From Actinomadura harenae (GTDB lineage: Bacteria; Actinomycetota; Actinomycetes; Streptosporangiales; Streptosporangiaceae): a stretch of DNA of 64,000 nt. Made by a program: the position numbers and the translations under genes. The stretch is from contig NZ_RFFG01000013.1 in NCBI RefSeq assembly GCF_003696215.1, positions 62,001 through 126,000 of the forward strand. The letters are read 5' to 3'. Positions 26,582-36,063 of the stretch are shown piece after piece. Below the pieces are notes generated by a model that searched no databases, had not been told where the DNA came from, and saw only the letters and a list, made by a program, of their open reading frames with translations. Position 1 is the first letter of the stretch. Every line of letters begins with the position of its first letter.

Positions 26582-29182
26582 TCATTGTGGCGGCAGCGCC
26601 GACTTCAGGTAGGCGATGGCGTCGTTGATCGTCTTGCCGTTCATCGGGGTCAGGTCGAGCGCGCCCACCTCGCTCTTCAGCCGGCCGGCGACGCCGGGCT
26701 GGTCGGCGGCGATCGCGGCGGTCTGGTAGTCCTGGGCCACCGAGTTGAGCCGGTCGGAGAAGTCCGCGGGCACCTGCACGGCGCCCCAGCCCGTCCGGTA
26801 GAAGAGCGTCAGCGTCCGCACCAGGTTGCCGAGCTCGGCCGTCTTCGCGGCCAGCGCGGGATCGGCCTGGGTGAGGGAGGACATCGCGGGCGACACCGCG
26901 TAGAAGGCGTCCTCGACCCGCGCGTACCGCGCCGACGGCTCGAGGATGTTGTCCCGCAGCCAGGTCATCTCGATCTTCAGGTCGTCGATGTCGTCCTTGT
27001 ACTTGGGGTCCATCAGCATCGCCATGTGGATGAAGCAGCCGGCCTTGGTGCAGTCCGGGTCCGCCGGGGGCTCCCAGTCCGGGGTGATGTCCACCTTCGT
27101 CCACGCGTCCTGCATCTTCTGGGCGTACAGGTCCCCGTACGTGCTCCGGGTCACCTGAACGGTCGCCGCCATGGCGTCCTTGATCTGCGAGTCGGGCCCG
27201 AGGAGCTGGGTGAACGCCCGGTAGAACATCATCGAGGCCGTTCCCTCGCCCAGGTTCTGCACCGCGTAGTAGTAGGCGTGGTTGGGAATGCCGCTGTTGT
27301 AGTGGACGCCGCCGTTGTCCATGCAGGTCGATCCGTACTGCGACGCCTTCCCCGCGCTCCCCCACCTGGTGGGGTTCCGCACGTCGCGCAGGGGGTCGGT
27401 GCCGATGGCCGTGTTCGCGCCGATGGTCCAGTCGTCCGTGTCGCCGCCGGTCAGGTGCCGTTCGGCGATCGCCATGATGTCGGAGAACGACTCGTTGAGC
27501 GCCCCCGACTGGTTCTGGTACTTCAGCTTGGACGTGTACTGGGTGACGGCGTGGGTCCACTCGTGGACCGTGATGTCGTCCTTCACCATGCCGTTCGCGA
27601 AGGTGACCGTCAGCCCGTTCCAGAAGGCGTTGGGCTTCTTCATGCTGTACTTCGCCAGGCGGGTCGTCATCTTCGCGCCGTGGTCGTCGTAGCCGTCCCG
27701 GTGGAAGTGGTCCTCGTAGAAGTCGTAGGTGTGGCCGGTGAAGTCGTACATGTCGTCCAGCTGCTTGTCCCCGGTCGGGGCCTCCCCCTCCTCACGCCGC
27801 GTCTGGAAGAACGTGGAGTGGTCCTCGTCGTCCAGTTCCTCTTCCAGGACCTCCCGGTTCAGCGCGTCCGAGCTCTGCTTCTCGCGCGTCACGACGGTGC
27901 CGGGACGCCGGGCGTCGATCAGGTAGTCCCAGGCGCCGGTGCTTTCGAGGACGCGCACGGACCACACCAGGGTGCCCGGCATCGAGGTCCGACCCGCGAC
28001 CGGGGCCAGGGTGTAGATCTGGAGTTCGGGACGTCCGGAGGCCTTCGCGCCGCGCAGCTGCGCGATCGCGGTCGCCGTCGCCTTGTCCGCCGTGACGGTC
28101 GGGGTCGTCGGCGGGGCGGCGACGTCCGGGCGCATCCCGTTGCCGACCGCGACGACCTTGCTCTTGTCCTTGCTCAGTGCGACGTTGACCAGCGCGTCAC
28201 GGACCGGGACGCCGCCGATGACCTGCTGGAAATGCTGGAAACGGCCGTTCTCGGTGTCGTCGGTGCGGACCGGCTTCAGCTGCGCCGCCGGGTCGGCGAC
28301 GCCGAAGACTCCCGCGTTCGCGCGCATCCACTTCGGCACGTCGCCGCCGGTGGCCGGGCTGTTCACGGCGAGCATCGACGGCGTGCCGCGCTTCCCGTCC
28401 TTGACGACGCCGAACGACTTCCCGCTCTCCGCCCGCAGCCGGTCGAGCGCACCCGGAACGCCGGCCCGCTCGAACGTCCCCTTGCCGGGCTTGCCCGGCG
28501 CCGGAGGCGGTGTCGGCGCGGCGTCCGCCACGCCCGCCGAAGCGACCAGGACGCCGACGACCCCGGCCGCGCCCAGCGCGAGCCCGCGCCGCCCGCCGAA
28601 CCGCCGCCGCATGGCCTGGGTCACGCGCGTGGCCGGGGAACGCAGCGGCCGTCCGACCGCGAGCGCCAGGACACCCGCGACGGCCGTCCACCCGAACCCG
28701 AGCAGGAAGGACGCGCCGACCTCCGGACGTACCGCGAACAGTCCCGACGGCTCGACGACGGCCGCCGCGCCCGCGCACAGCGCGCCGAAGAACAGCGCGG
28801 CCCACGCCAGCGTGATCAGCGCCTGCCGCCGTCCGTCCGCACGGCGCGCGGACATTCCCGCGGCGACCGCCGCGACCGTCATGGGCAGCAGGCCCACGAC
28901 CAGCGGCGCGAAGCCGTGGGACGACAGCAGCGCGAGCGGGCGGACCGTCCCGCTGAACCCGATCGCCTCCGTCCGCCAGTGCAGCGGGACGCCCATGGCC
29001 CCGGCCAGCGCCGCCACCGCCCCGGCCAGGCCCGACGGCAGCTCCCGCACCGGCGCGCTCAGCGTCCCGGGCAGCGCCCGCGCGGCCGTCCCGCCCGCCC
29101 AGGCGAGCGCCAGCCCCACGGCGTAGGCGGCGACGCCCGCCCCGGCCCCCCGTGACAGGAGCCGTACCGAAGTCCTTCTCAT
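26582..29182 (-). CDS. M4 (thermolysin-type) metallopeptidase with N-terminal membrane domain
   Basis: 866 residues. The catalytic domain shows HEWTH at residues 540-544 and the third zinc ligand in NESFSD (Glu 564); NSGIPNHAYY gives the distal His. An FTP/propeptide-like region precedes it (about residues 270-430). Unusually, residues 1-220 contain about five or six hydrophobic helices, including one ending in VASAGVADA that could act as an internal signal peptide. A normal M4 peptidase has only a simple signal peptide. ATG 29182 has AGAGGAA upstream. Forms an apparent operon with the downstream lectin gene. Confidence 0.9.
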   Translation of the reverse strand: MRRTSVRLLSRGAGAGVAAYAVGLALAWAGGTAARALPGTLSAPVRELPSGLAGAVAALAGAMGVPLHWRTEAIGFSGTVRPLALLSSHGFAPLVVGLLPMTVAAVAAGMSARRADGRRQALITLAWAALFFGALCAGAAAVVEPSGLFAVRPEVGASFLLGFGWTAVAGVLALAVGRPLRSPATRVTQAMRRRFGGRRGLALGAAGVVGVLVASAGVADAAPTPPPAPGKPGKGTFERAGVPGALDRLRAESGKSFGVVKDGKRGTPSMLAVNSPATGGDVPKWMRANAGVFGVADPAAQLKPVRTDDTENGRFQHFQQVIGGVPVRDALVNVALSKDKSKVVAVGNGMRPDVAAPPTTPTVTADKATATAIAQLRGAKASGRPELQIYTLAPVAGRTSMPGTLVWSVRVLESTGAWDYLIDARRPGTVVTREKQSSDALNREVLEEELDDEDHSTFFQTRREEGEAPTGDKQLDDMYDFTGHTYDFYEDHFHRDGYDDHGAKMTTRLAKYSMKKPNAFWNGLTVTFANGMVKDDITVHEWTHAVTQYTSKLKYQNQSGALNESFSDIMAIAERHLTGGDTDDWTIGANTAIGTDPLRDVRNPTRWGSAGKASQYGSTCMDNGGVHYNSGIPNHAYYYAVQNLGEGTASMMFYRAFTQLLGPDSQIKDAMAATVQVTRSTYGDLYAQKMQDAWTKVDITPDWEPPADPDCTKAGCFIHMAMLMDPKYKDDIDDLKIEMTWLRDNILEPSARYARVEDAFYAVSPAMSSLTQADPALAAKTAELGNLVRTLTLFYRTGWGAVQVPADFSDRLNSVAQDYQTAAIAADQPGVAGRLKSEVGALDLTPMNGKTINDAIAYLKSALPPQ

Positions 29183-29355
29183 CCGACCCGTTCCTCTCGT
29201 CCGCCGGGGGGCGATGCCGCCCGGCGGGACCACCGATCCCGCGGCGCGCGGGACCGCGCGCCGTCACATGGCGGAGCGAGTCAAGGTCACGGTGATCAAC
29301 GTCCGGTCAACGCGCGATCACCGCCGCGGGTGGACTCCGGGCCGGGCGCGCGAGC

Positions 29356-29826
29356 ATGATCCGGTCCATGGCCGACACGAGTGAGCGGGCGCTGCTGAGC
29401 GCGCCCGGCGAGGGTGAACTGATCGACGTGGCCGGGGTCGCGCACCTGTTCCGGCTGACCGGCGGGCAGACGGGCGGACGGTTCGCCTTCGAGGAGTTCC
29501 GGCTCGAGCCGGGCATCGTCGGGGCGCGTCCGCACGTCCACGAGCGGCACGACGAGTACTTCTACGTCCTGGACGGCGAACTCACGCTGCACAACGGGGA
29601 CGGCGAGACGAGCGTCGGCCCCGGGCATCTGCTCGCCGCGCTCCGCGGAACCGCGCACGGGTTCCGGAACGCCGGGACCGAGCCGGTCCGCGCCCTCTGC
29701 CTCTACACGCCCGCAGGCTACGAGGACTACTTCCGTGAGGTGCACGCGGCGGTCGCGGCCGGGGCGACGGTCACCGACGAGTTGCTCACCGAGTTCCGCG
29801 CCCGGCACCACACGCGGCCGTCCTGA
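29356..29826 (+). CDS. Cupin-domain protein
   Basis: 156 residues (or 152 from ATG 29368; no ribosome binding site decides). The cupin metal site is visible as RPHVHERHDEYFYVLDGEL (His, His, Glu) and the second motif as GTAHGFRNAG. A single small cupin such as this may be an isomerase, dioxygenase or sensor; no substrate is evident. It is convergent with the phospholipase gene over a strong hairpin. Confidence 0.85.
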   Translation: MIRSMADTSERALLSAPGEGELIDVAGVAHLFRLTGGQTGGRFAFEEFRLEPGIVGARPHVHERHDEYFYVLDGELTLHNGDGETSVGPGHLLAALRGTAHGFRNAGTEPVRALCLYTPAGYEDYFREVHAAVAAGATVTDELLTEFRARHHTRPS

Positions 29827-29832
29827 TCTGAG

Positions 29833-29866
29833 CCGGGTGCGGGAACCCGTGGGGTCCCGCACCCGG
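29833..29866. terminator. Perfect 12-bp convergent hairpin
   Basis: CCGGGTGCGGGA (29833-29844) pairs perfectly with TCCCGCACCCGG (29855-29866) around a 10-base loop. It sits between the convergent cupin and phospholipase genes and probably ends both transcripts, although neither side has a U-tract. Confidence 0.7.
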
Positions 29867-29875
29867 AAGGGCCGG

Positions 29876-31984
29876 TCAGGGGCGGGACGGGCCGGGGTCG
29901 CTGGTGGTCGGGCGGCCGTTCTCGAGGTGGCCCGCGTAGCGGCGGAGGAAGGCTCCGGACGTGAGGCCGACGTCGTACCAGCCCTGGGTGTCCGAGACCT
30001 TCCAGTGGAACACGTGCGTGGCGTGCGGGTGCAGTGTGTGCTTCTGGGTTTCGCGGGTGCGGCCGTAGGCGTTGGTGGCGGTCACCTCGACGGGGGTGCG
30101 GCCGGTGTTGCGGACCCTGACCATCACGCGGGCCTGCTTGTCGTGGGAGAACTCGGCGACCAGACCGGTCGCGGAGTCCCCGGCGAACTCGCAGAGCGAG
30201 CCGTTCGGGCCGTAGTAGGCCAGGTGGTAGGCCTTGTCGACCGTCCAGTGGTCGGAGACCGTGTCGTTCGCCGCCACCGCGTAGCGGCGGGGCGCGGACG
30301 CGGGGGCGAGGCGGTCGTACACGTAGAACGCGGCGCCCGCCTTACCCCGGTTGTCGAACTCCAACGCGAACCGGCCGTCCCGGCCCGACACCTCGTTGAC
30401 CAGCAGGTCGTAGGGCAGCGGACGCGCCGGGCGGACGCCCCGCTCCTGCTCCGGCATGGTCTGCGGCGTGGACACCTCGTACGGCTTGCCCTTGGACGCG
30501 GGCGGCGCCGGGACGGGGAAGGCCACCGGGCGCGGGTCGACGCCCCGGGAGAAGTCGAACGCCGAGGTCAGGTCGCCGCAGACGGACCGCCGCCACGGGC
30601 TGATGTTGGGCTCCTCGATGCCGAACCGCTTCTCCAGGAAGCGCAGCACCGAGGTGTGGTCGAAGGTCTCCGAGCACACCCAGCCGCCGCGCGACCAGGG
30701 CGAGACCACCAGCATCGGCACGCGCGGCCCGAGGCCGATCGGCTGCTTGCCGCCCGGGTCGGTGCCCGGAACGAGCGGGCTCATCTCGTCCGGGTACTTG
30801 TCGAGATCGATGAACTCGTCGTCCAGGCGCGCGGTGAGCGACCGGGACAGCACGCCACCGGCGTTCGGCGCGCTCGCGGACGGCGGCATCGGCGGGACGA
30901 CGTGGTCGAACAGGCCGTCGTTCTCGTCGTAGTTGACGAGGAAGACCGTCCGTCCCCACACCTCGGGGTTGGCGGTGAGGGCCTCCAGCACCTTGTTCAG
31001 GTAGTAGGCGCCGTTCGTGGACGTCGACGACGGGTGCTCGGAGTACATCGACGGCGGGACGATCCACGTGACCTGCGGGAGCCGGCCGTTCTTGACGTCC
31101 TCGGCGAACTCCACGAGCGTGTGGGTCGACGCGCCCTTGTCCGGCAGCGGACCGGACGCGCCCTCCTGCCGCTGATACCTGCGGAAGAACTCCAGCGAGT
31201 TGTCGGTGAAGTTGTCCGTGGCGTCGCCGGGGATGCCGGTGCCGCCCTGGTACAGCTTCCAGCTGACCCCGGCCTTCTCGAGGCGCTCGGGGTAGGTCGT
31301 CCAGGTGTAGCCGTTGGTGCCGTTGCGCTCCCACAGACCCGGGCCGTTCGGCTTGGCTCCGAGGCGGTTCTGCGCGTCGATCGTGCCCGTCCACAGGTAG
31401 ACACGGTTGGGCGCGGTGTCCGCGTGGACCGAGCAGAAGTAGGCGTCGCACACGGTGAACGCCTCGGCCAGGGCCCAGTGGTACTGGATGTCCTCCCGCC
31501 GGACGTACCCCATCGTCAGGACGTCCTGCTTCTGGTTCACCCACGCGTCGTGGCGGCCCTCGTTCCAGGCGAGGTGGCCGCTGCTCCAGCCGTGGTTGGT
31601 GCCGGGGATCGCCTCGGTGTGCTCCTGCGGGTCCACGTACCAGGGCAGGACCTGGACGGCGCTGTCGGCCAGGCCGCGCGAGTGGTAGTCGCCCGTGTGG
31701 ACCTTGGCGGCGGGCTGCCGCCAGACCGGGTCGCCGTTCGGCAGCAGATGCGGCCGCGGGTCGCCGAACCCGCGCACGCCGCGCATCGTGCCGAAGTAAT
31801 GGTCGAAGCTGCGGTTCTCCTGCATGAGGATGACCACGTGCTCGACGTCCTTGATGGTCCCGGTGCGGCCGAGCGCGGGCATCGCCAGCGCCTTGGTCAC
31901 CGCGGGAGGGAACGCCGTCAGTCCCGCCGCGGCCGTACCCGCGCCCATCAACTGCATGAACCGCCGCCTGTCCAGCGTGGTCAC
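29876..31984 (-). CDS. Tat-exported phospholipase C (phosphocholine-specific type)
   Basis: 702 residues. The N-terminus is a twin-arginine signal (DRRRFMQLMGAG, then a hydrophobic run). The catalytic core begins with HVVILMQENRSFDHYFG, the signature of the non-haemolytic phospholipase C/acid phosphatase AcpA family, which uses a metal-dependent Thr/Ser-type mechanism. Two beta-sandwich domains (PLipase_C_C type) lie at the C-terminus. GTG 31984 is preferred: GGGAGG lies four to five bases upstream and the Tat motif starts right after it. The enzyme acts outside the cell on phospholipids, releasing the phosphorylated headgroup and recovering phosphate. Confidence 0.92.
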   Translation of the reverse strand: MTTLDRRRFMQLMGAGTAAAGLTAFPPAVTKALAMPALGRTGTIKDVEHVVILMQENRSFDHYFGTMRGVRGFGDPRPHLLPNGDPVWRQPAAKVHTGDYHSRGLADSAVQVLPWYVDPQEHTEAIPGTNHGWSSGHLAWNEGRHDAWVNQKQDVLTMGYVRREDIQYHWALAEAFTVCDAYFCSVHADTAPNRVYLWTGTIDAQNRLGAKPNGPGLWERNGTNGYTWTTYPERLEKAGVSWKLYQGGTGIPGDATDNFTDNSLEFFRRYQRQEGASGPLPDKGASTHTLVEFAEDVKNGRLPQVTWIVPPSMYSEHPSSTSTNGAYYLNKVLEALTANPEVWGRTVFLVNYDENDGLFDHVVPPMPPSASAPNAGGVLSRSLTARLDDEFIDLDKYPDEMSPLVPGTDPGGKQPIGLGPRVPMLVVSPWSRGGWVCSETFDHTSVLRFLEKRFGIEEPNISPWRRSVCGDLTSAFDFSRGVDPRPVAFPVPAPPASKGKPYEVSTPQTMPEQERGVRPARPLPYDLLVNEVSGRDGRFALEFDNRGKAGAAFYVYDRLAPASAPRRYAVAANDTVSDHWTVDKAYHLAYYGPNGSLCEFAGDSATGLVAEFSHDKQARVMVRVRNTGRTPVEVTATNAYGRTRETQKHTLHPHATHVFHWKVSDTQGWYDVGLTSGAFLRRYAGHLENGRPTTSDPGPSRP

Positions 31985-32159
31985 CGAACCTCCCACTGAT
32001 CGCTCCACGTCGAAAACGGGAACGATCATGGCAGCGAACCCGGCGTCGCCCCAGGTCAGGACGTCGACAACGGCATGAACGGACCGAGGCGCCCGGGTGA
32101 CGCCCCCGGGGTTCGGGACGCCCGGACCGCAAGATCGCAGATCTCGGTAGATTCCCGGC

Positions 32160-33155
32160 ATGAGTGTTGCGGAACCGACCGAGGCCGAGGCCTCCGACCT
32201 GGCCGATTCGCTGTGCGGGATCGTCACCGACTACCCCACGGACAACCCCCGGACGACGCTCCAGGAGTGCGCCGACCGGCTCGCCGCGAACCCGGGCGGT
32301 CCCGGACGTGACGGTCTCGTCGTCATCCTGAACGCGACGTCCTGGTACGCGGCCTCGGGCCGGATCGGCGCGTCCGCGCTGCTCGAGGACATGGCGGCGG
32401 CACTGCGCGCGGCGCTGGCGACGCTCGACCCGGACGCCTGCGACGGCGGCCACCCGCACGCCGAGAGCGCGGACTGGGACCCGGAGTCGGCCGTGACCGT
32501 CGGAACCCGGCTCCTCACGGAGGAGGGCCGCGGCCTCTACGACCCGGACGAGCACGACCTTCCCCTGGAGGCGTGGACCTGCCCGAAGGCGGTCGCCGCG
32601 CTCGCCGCCGAGGCCGTCGAAACGCTGGCCGAGGGCCTGCGGACGATGAGCGGCGAGGGTGTCACCGACGGCCTCGACGAGCGCTACGTCGGCCCGGACG
32701 GACGCGTCGACGTCCGCCTCCTCGCCGACACCGTGTACGAAAGGCGGCGGAACCACGAGGCGTCGGCCGCCTCCGGGCTGTGGGCCGCGCGCCGGATCGT
32801 CTCCGACGTGGCGGACACCCCGCGGGACCGTCTCGGCGTCCTGTTGTCCCTCGGCCTCTGCGTCTCGGTCTGGCACGAGGGGCTCGTCGCCCCCTACCTG
32901 CCCGCGATGGAGGCCGCCATCGCCACCGTCGACCTCGCGGCGGGCGAAGCGCCCTGCCCCCACGGCGACACGCCCCACCCGTGGTCGGCCACCCCCCACC
33001 GCGAGCGTCTCGCCGCCGTCACCGCCCTCTTCGGCCCCGAGGAGCCGTCCCCCGAGGCGCTCGCCCTGTGGTCCTGCCCCCGCAACCTCACCGACCTGGC
33101 CGAACAGTGCCTCACGGACTTCAGGAACTGGCGCACCATGCGCATGTACGACTGA
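32160..33155 (+). CDS. Hypothetical protein with internal duplication
   Basis: 331 residues, no recognised family. Two halves repeat the same elements: CDGGHPHAESADW followed by LEAWTCPKAVAALAAEA in the first half, and CPHGDTPHPWSATP followed by LALWSCPRNLTDLAEQC in the second. Each half therefore has a Cys-x(3-5)-HPH/HPW motif and a W-x-CP motif, possibly metal-binding. No signal peptide or membrane helix is present. It is convergent with the hydrolase at 33163 with seven bases between stops. Confidence 0.7.
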   Translation: MSVAEPTEAEASDLADSLCGIVTDYPTDNPRTTLQECADRLAANPGGPGRDGLVVILNATSWYAASGRIGASALLEDMAAALRAALATLDPDACDGGHPHAESADWDPESAVTVGTRLLTEEGRGLYDPDEHDLPLEAWTCPKAVAALAAEAVETLAEGLRTMSGEGVTDGLDERYVGPDGRVDVRLLADTVYERRRNHEASAASGLWAARRIVSDVADTPRDRLGVLLSLGLCVSVWHEGLVAPYLPAMEAAIATVDLAAGEAPCPHGDTPHPWSATPHRERLAAVTALFGPEEPSPEALALWSCPRNLTDLAEQCLTDFRNWRTMRMYD

Positions 33156-33162
33156 CTTCTGC

Positions 33163-34362
33163 TCAGAACTCGCCGCGCGGACGGGCTTCGGCCGCGGGCC
33201 GGGGCGTCCCGTCCTTGGATCTCACCCACGCGGTGAAGGCTTCGATCGCGTCGACGACCGCCTCGAAACGGAACGAGTGGTAGAGGTCGAAGGCATGGTT
33301 GCCGCCGCGCAGCTCGGCATAGACGACGGGGTTGGCCGAGGCGCGGCGGAGCCGGTCGGCGAAGTCCCGGGCCTCGGCCACGGGCACCAGTGGGTCGAGG
33401 TCGCCGTGGGCCACCAGGAACGGCGGGGCGTCCGCGTTGAGGTGGCCCAGCGGCGAGGACTCGGGTCCTTGTCCGAAGTAGTCGCCGTACCAGCCGTTCA
33501 GGTAGACGGCGCCGGTCACGGTGGTGTCGGCTTCCTCGAAGCCCGGTTGGTAGGCGGGGTCGTTCGGGGTGAGCGCGGCCAGGGCCGCCATGTGCCCGCC
33601 GGCCGAGCTGCCCGCGACGAACAGCGTCGCCGGATCGGCGCCGTAGTCGTGAGCGTGTTCCCGTGCCCAGGCGATCACCTTCTTGAGGTCGATCAGGTGG
33701 TCGGGGTGCCGGGATTGGGGCTGGAGCCGGTAGTTGGCGCTGACGCACACCCAGCCCCGGCTCGCCAGGCGGCAAAGCAGCGGCAGCGACTGGCTGTTCT
33801 TGTGGCCTCCCGAGTAGGTGCCTCCGTGCATGTGGATCAGGACGGGCGCGCCTTGTGGGCATGAGCGCTGGTGGTAGACGTCCAGCAGGTTCCGGCGGCC
33901 TGCGTCACCATAGGCGAGGTTGGGCACGCGGCGGACGTCCGAACGGCGCCGGAGGACGGGCAGGAAAAGGACGCGGGCCAGCGGAGGCCGCCGACGCAGC
34001 CCGGTGGCGAGGTCGGCGTCCAGGGTGGCGCGCCATCCGGCGCCGAGGCCCTCGTCCATGGCGCGGTCGATCCGCGCCCGGTCCCCGATTCCGCGGCGGG
34101 CGATGACCACGAGCCCGAGCGTGGTCGCGGCGGCGATGCCGACGATCGCCCAACCGCCCGCCGAATGGATGTCGCCCTCGGCGAACGCCAGCAGCGTCGG
34201 CAGGAACAGCATGTAGAAGAAGGCCGCGAACGGCACCTCATTGGCGACGAGCCCGAAGTAGTAACTCAACCTCTGAAGCGGTTGCGGCCGCCGCACCGGC
34301 GCCAGCGCGCACAGCGCGCCGATGGCGACGGCCGACACGGTGATGAGGTAGCCGAAAGGCAC
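33163..34362 (-). CDS. Membrane-anchored alpha/beta hydrolase (HSL/BD-FAE-like)
   Basis: 399 residues. Three N-terminal hydrophobic segments (first at residues 4-22, then FAAFFYMLFLPTLLAFA and AIVGIAAATTLGLVVIA) precede the hydrolase domain. That domain has HMHGGTYSGG as oxyanion loop, GSSAGG as nucleophile elbow, and a His in GGNHAFDLYHSF. It is probably an esterase facing one side of the membrane. Substrate unknown. Confidence 0.85.
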   Translation of the reverse strand: MPFGYLITVSAVAIGALCALAPVRRPQPLQRLSYYFGLVANEVPFAAFFYMLFLPTLLAFAEGDIHSAGGWAIVGIAAATTLGLVVIARRGIGDRARIDRAMDEGLGAGWRATLDADLATGLRRRPPLARVLFLPVLRRRSDVRRVPNLAYGDAGRRNLLDVYHQRSCPQGAPVLIHMHGGTYSGGHKNSQSLPLLCRLASRGWVCVSANYRLQPQSRHPDHLIDLKKVIAWAREHAHDYGADPATLFVAGSSAGGHMAALAALTPNDPAYQPGFEEADTTVTGAVYLNGWYGDYFGQGPESSPLGHLNADAPPFLVAHGDLDPLVPVAEARDFADRLRRASANPVVYAELRGGNHAFDLYHSFRFEAVVDAIEAFTAWVRSKDGTPRPAAEARPRGEF

Positions 34363-34627
34363 AGAACCTCCAGGGACGAATCGCGGGGACGACGAGCACG
34401 GAAGTGACGTGTGCGAGGGCCCAATACTCCACCGTCGCCCGCTTTTCGATCAACGTGCTCCAGCGCCATCGTCGTGAGGCCCGGGGTTGACGATGCGGGG
34501 GTGCGAAGGCGTCCAGGAGAGTTTCCGGAACCCCGGCGCCGTCCTGGAGACTTGGAACGCGTCCCCTTCCCCCACTCGTCCTGCCCGGGCTGCCCGAACC
34601 GGCCCTCACTTGATCGCCCCAGGCCGC

Positions 34628-35389
34628 TTATGCCGGGGTGGGGCGGGCGTGGCCGAGGTAGGTGACCAGGGGTTTGCCGGTCGGTTCGAGGACGAAGCCG
34701 GTCAGGCCGGGGATCGCGTCGTCGTCGATCCTTCCCGCGCGGCGGGCGACGGTGGCGCGGACGAGGTCGAGGACGTTCTTGGGCTTGAAGGAGCAGATGT
34801 CCTCGTTCTCGAGGCCGTGCGCGGCGAGGGCCGCGGTGACCTCCTGCGGCGTCCGCAGGCGGGCCGTGGCGTAGCGGCCTGAGGGCATGATGCGGGTGAA
34901 CGGCAGCGCCTGGAAGGCCCCGAGGTAGATGAGGCGGGAGAGCGGCGTCCGGTTGACGGTGTCGTAGAACAGGACGCCGTCCGGGCGCAGCAGCCTGGAC
35001 GCGTGCGCGACGACGCGTCCGAGGTCGCCGGTGATCTCGAAAGTGTCGGCGTAGAAGACGAGGTCGAAGGACGCGTCGCCGAGCCCGGGGTCCTCAGCGG
35101 GCGCGGTCAGGAACTCGACGGGCCCGCCGCCCGCCTCGCGGGCCATCGCGGTCGCCTCGGCGGACGGGTCCAGGGCGACGACGTCCAGCCCGAGCCCGGC
35201 CAGCCCGCGGGCGAGGAGGCCGCGTCCGCCGCCGACGACCAGGGCGGATCGCCCGGACGGGTCGATCCCCAGCCGCCGCAGGACCGAGGTCACGTACTCC
35301 AGCCGGACGTCCTGGAAGGTGAGCGCCCGGATGTGGCGGCCGTCGATGGCGCCGGGCGTGCGCGAGTCGAGTTCGATGGTCGGTCCCAT
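34628..35389 (-). CDS. UbiG-like class I SAM methyltransferase
   Basis: 253 residues with Rossmann motif I (VVGGGRGLLARGLA), motif II acidic residue (VALDPS) and the post-I DLVFYADTFE. The fold resembles UbiG/UbiE-type O- or C-methyltransferases. ATG 35389 has GGGGGAG upstream. It is divergent from an HxlR regulator over a strong inverted repeat. The substrate is unknown; the adjacent regulator suggests inducible expression. Confidence 0.85.
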   Translation of the reverse strand: MGPTIELDSRTPGAIDGRHIRALTFQDVRLEYVTSVLRRLGIDPSGRSALVVGGGRGLLARGLAGLGLDVVALDPSAEATAMAREAGGGPVEFLTAPAEDPGLGDASFDLVFYADTFEITGDLGRVVAHASRLLRPDGVLFYDTVNRTPLSRLIYLGAFQALPFTRIMPSGRYATARLRTPQEVTAALAAHGLENEDICSFKPKNVLDLVRATVARRAGRIDDDAIPGLTGFVLEPTGKPLVTYLGHARPTPA

Positions 35390-35404
35390 GAGGCTCCCCC
35401 TCGT

Positions 35405-35447
35405 GAGTTTCCTTAGGAAACCCGACCTTAGTCCCCTAAGGGAACTC
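35405..35447. promoter_or_regulatory. HxlR operator: 13-bp inverted repeat
   Basis: GAGTTTCCTTAGG (35405-35417) and CCTAAGGGAACTC (35435-35447) are inverted copies with one mismatch, 17 bases apart, between the divergent methyltransferase and HxlR genes. Each arm is itself nearly palindromic (TTTCCTTAGGAAA). Likely binding sites for two dimers of the HxlR protein. Confidence 0.75.
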
Positions 35448-35463
35448 GCATACACTCGGGGGG

Positions 35464-35970
35464 GTGACCAGAACCCCGCTCACCGACGTCGCGTGCTCGA
35501 TCGCGCGCGCCACCGACCTGTTCGCGGACGCGTGGACGGCGCTCATCATGCGGGACGTCCTGGTGGGCGTGAACCGCTTCGACGACCTGGCCCGCGACCT
35601 GGGTATCTCGCGCAAGATCCTCGCCGCGCGGCTCTCCCGGCTGGTCGAGGAGGGCGTCCTGGTCCGGGAGCGGTACCAGGAGCACCCGCCCCGCGAGCAC
35701 TACCTGGCGACCGAGAAGGGCGAGGACCTGTATCCCGTCCTGCTCGCGCTGATGCGGTGGGGCGACCGCTGGTACGGGGAGTCCGGGCCGCCCGTCCGCA
35801 TCCACCACCTGGACTGCGGACACGACACCGAGGCCGTCACCGCGTGCGCCCACTGCGGCCACGAGCTCACGGCCGGCAACACCACCCAGCTGCCCGGCCC
35901 CGGAGGCCGCATCGGCCCCGGCACCCAGGTGATCGGCCCCCTCATCGCGTCCCGCAACCCCTCACCCTGA
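35464..35970 (+). CDS. HxlR-family regulator
   Basis: 168 residues. The HxlR winged helix is clear (FDDLARDLGISRKILAARLSRLVEEGVL, in part). After it, CGH...CAHCGH gives a small Cys/His cluster that may bind a metal, seen in some actinobacterial HxlR proteins. GTG 35464 follows the operator directly. Probably represses itself and the divergent methyltransferase. Confidence 0.9.
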   Translation: MTRTPLTDVACSIARATDLFADAWTALIMRDVLVGVNRFDDLARDLGISRKILAARLSRLVEEGVLVRERYQEHPPREHYLATEKGEDLYPVLLALMRWGDRWYGESGPPVRIHHLDCGHDTEAVTACAHCGHELTAGNTTQLPGPGGRIGPGTQVIGPLIASRNPSP

Positions 35971-36063
35971 CCACCCCACTCTCATCTTGACGTTGACAAG
36001 TTCACTCGCCGGCTGCAATCTAGTCGATGTCAAGATTCGTGGACCAGGAGAAGAGGGATCGTC

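Noticed and set aside
26537..29155. A very long (872-codon) plus-strand frame opposite the M4 peptidase
   Set aside because: It mirrors the third-position GC bias of the peptidase gene and has no recognisable domain.
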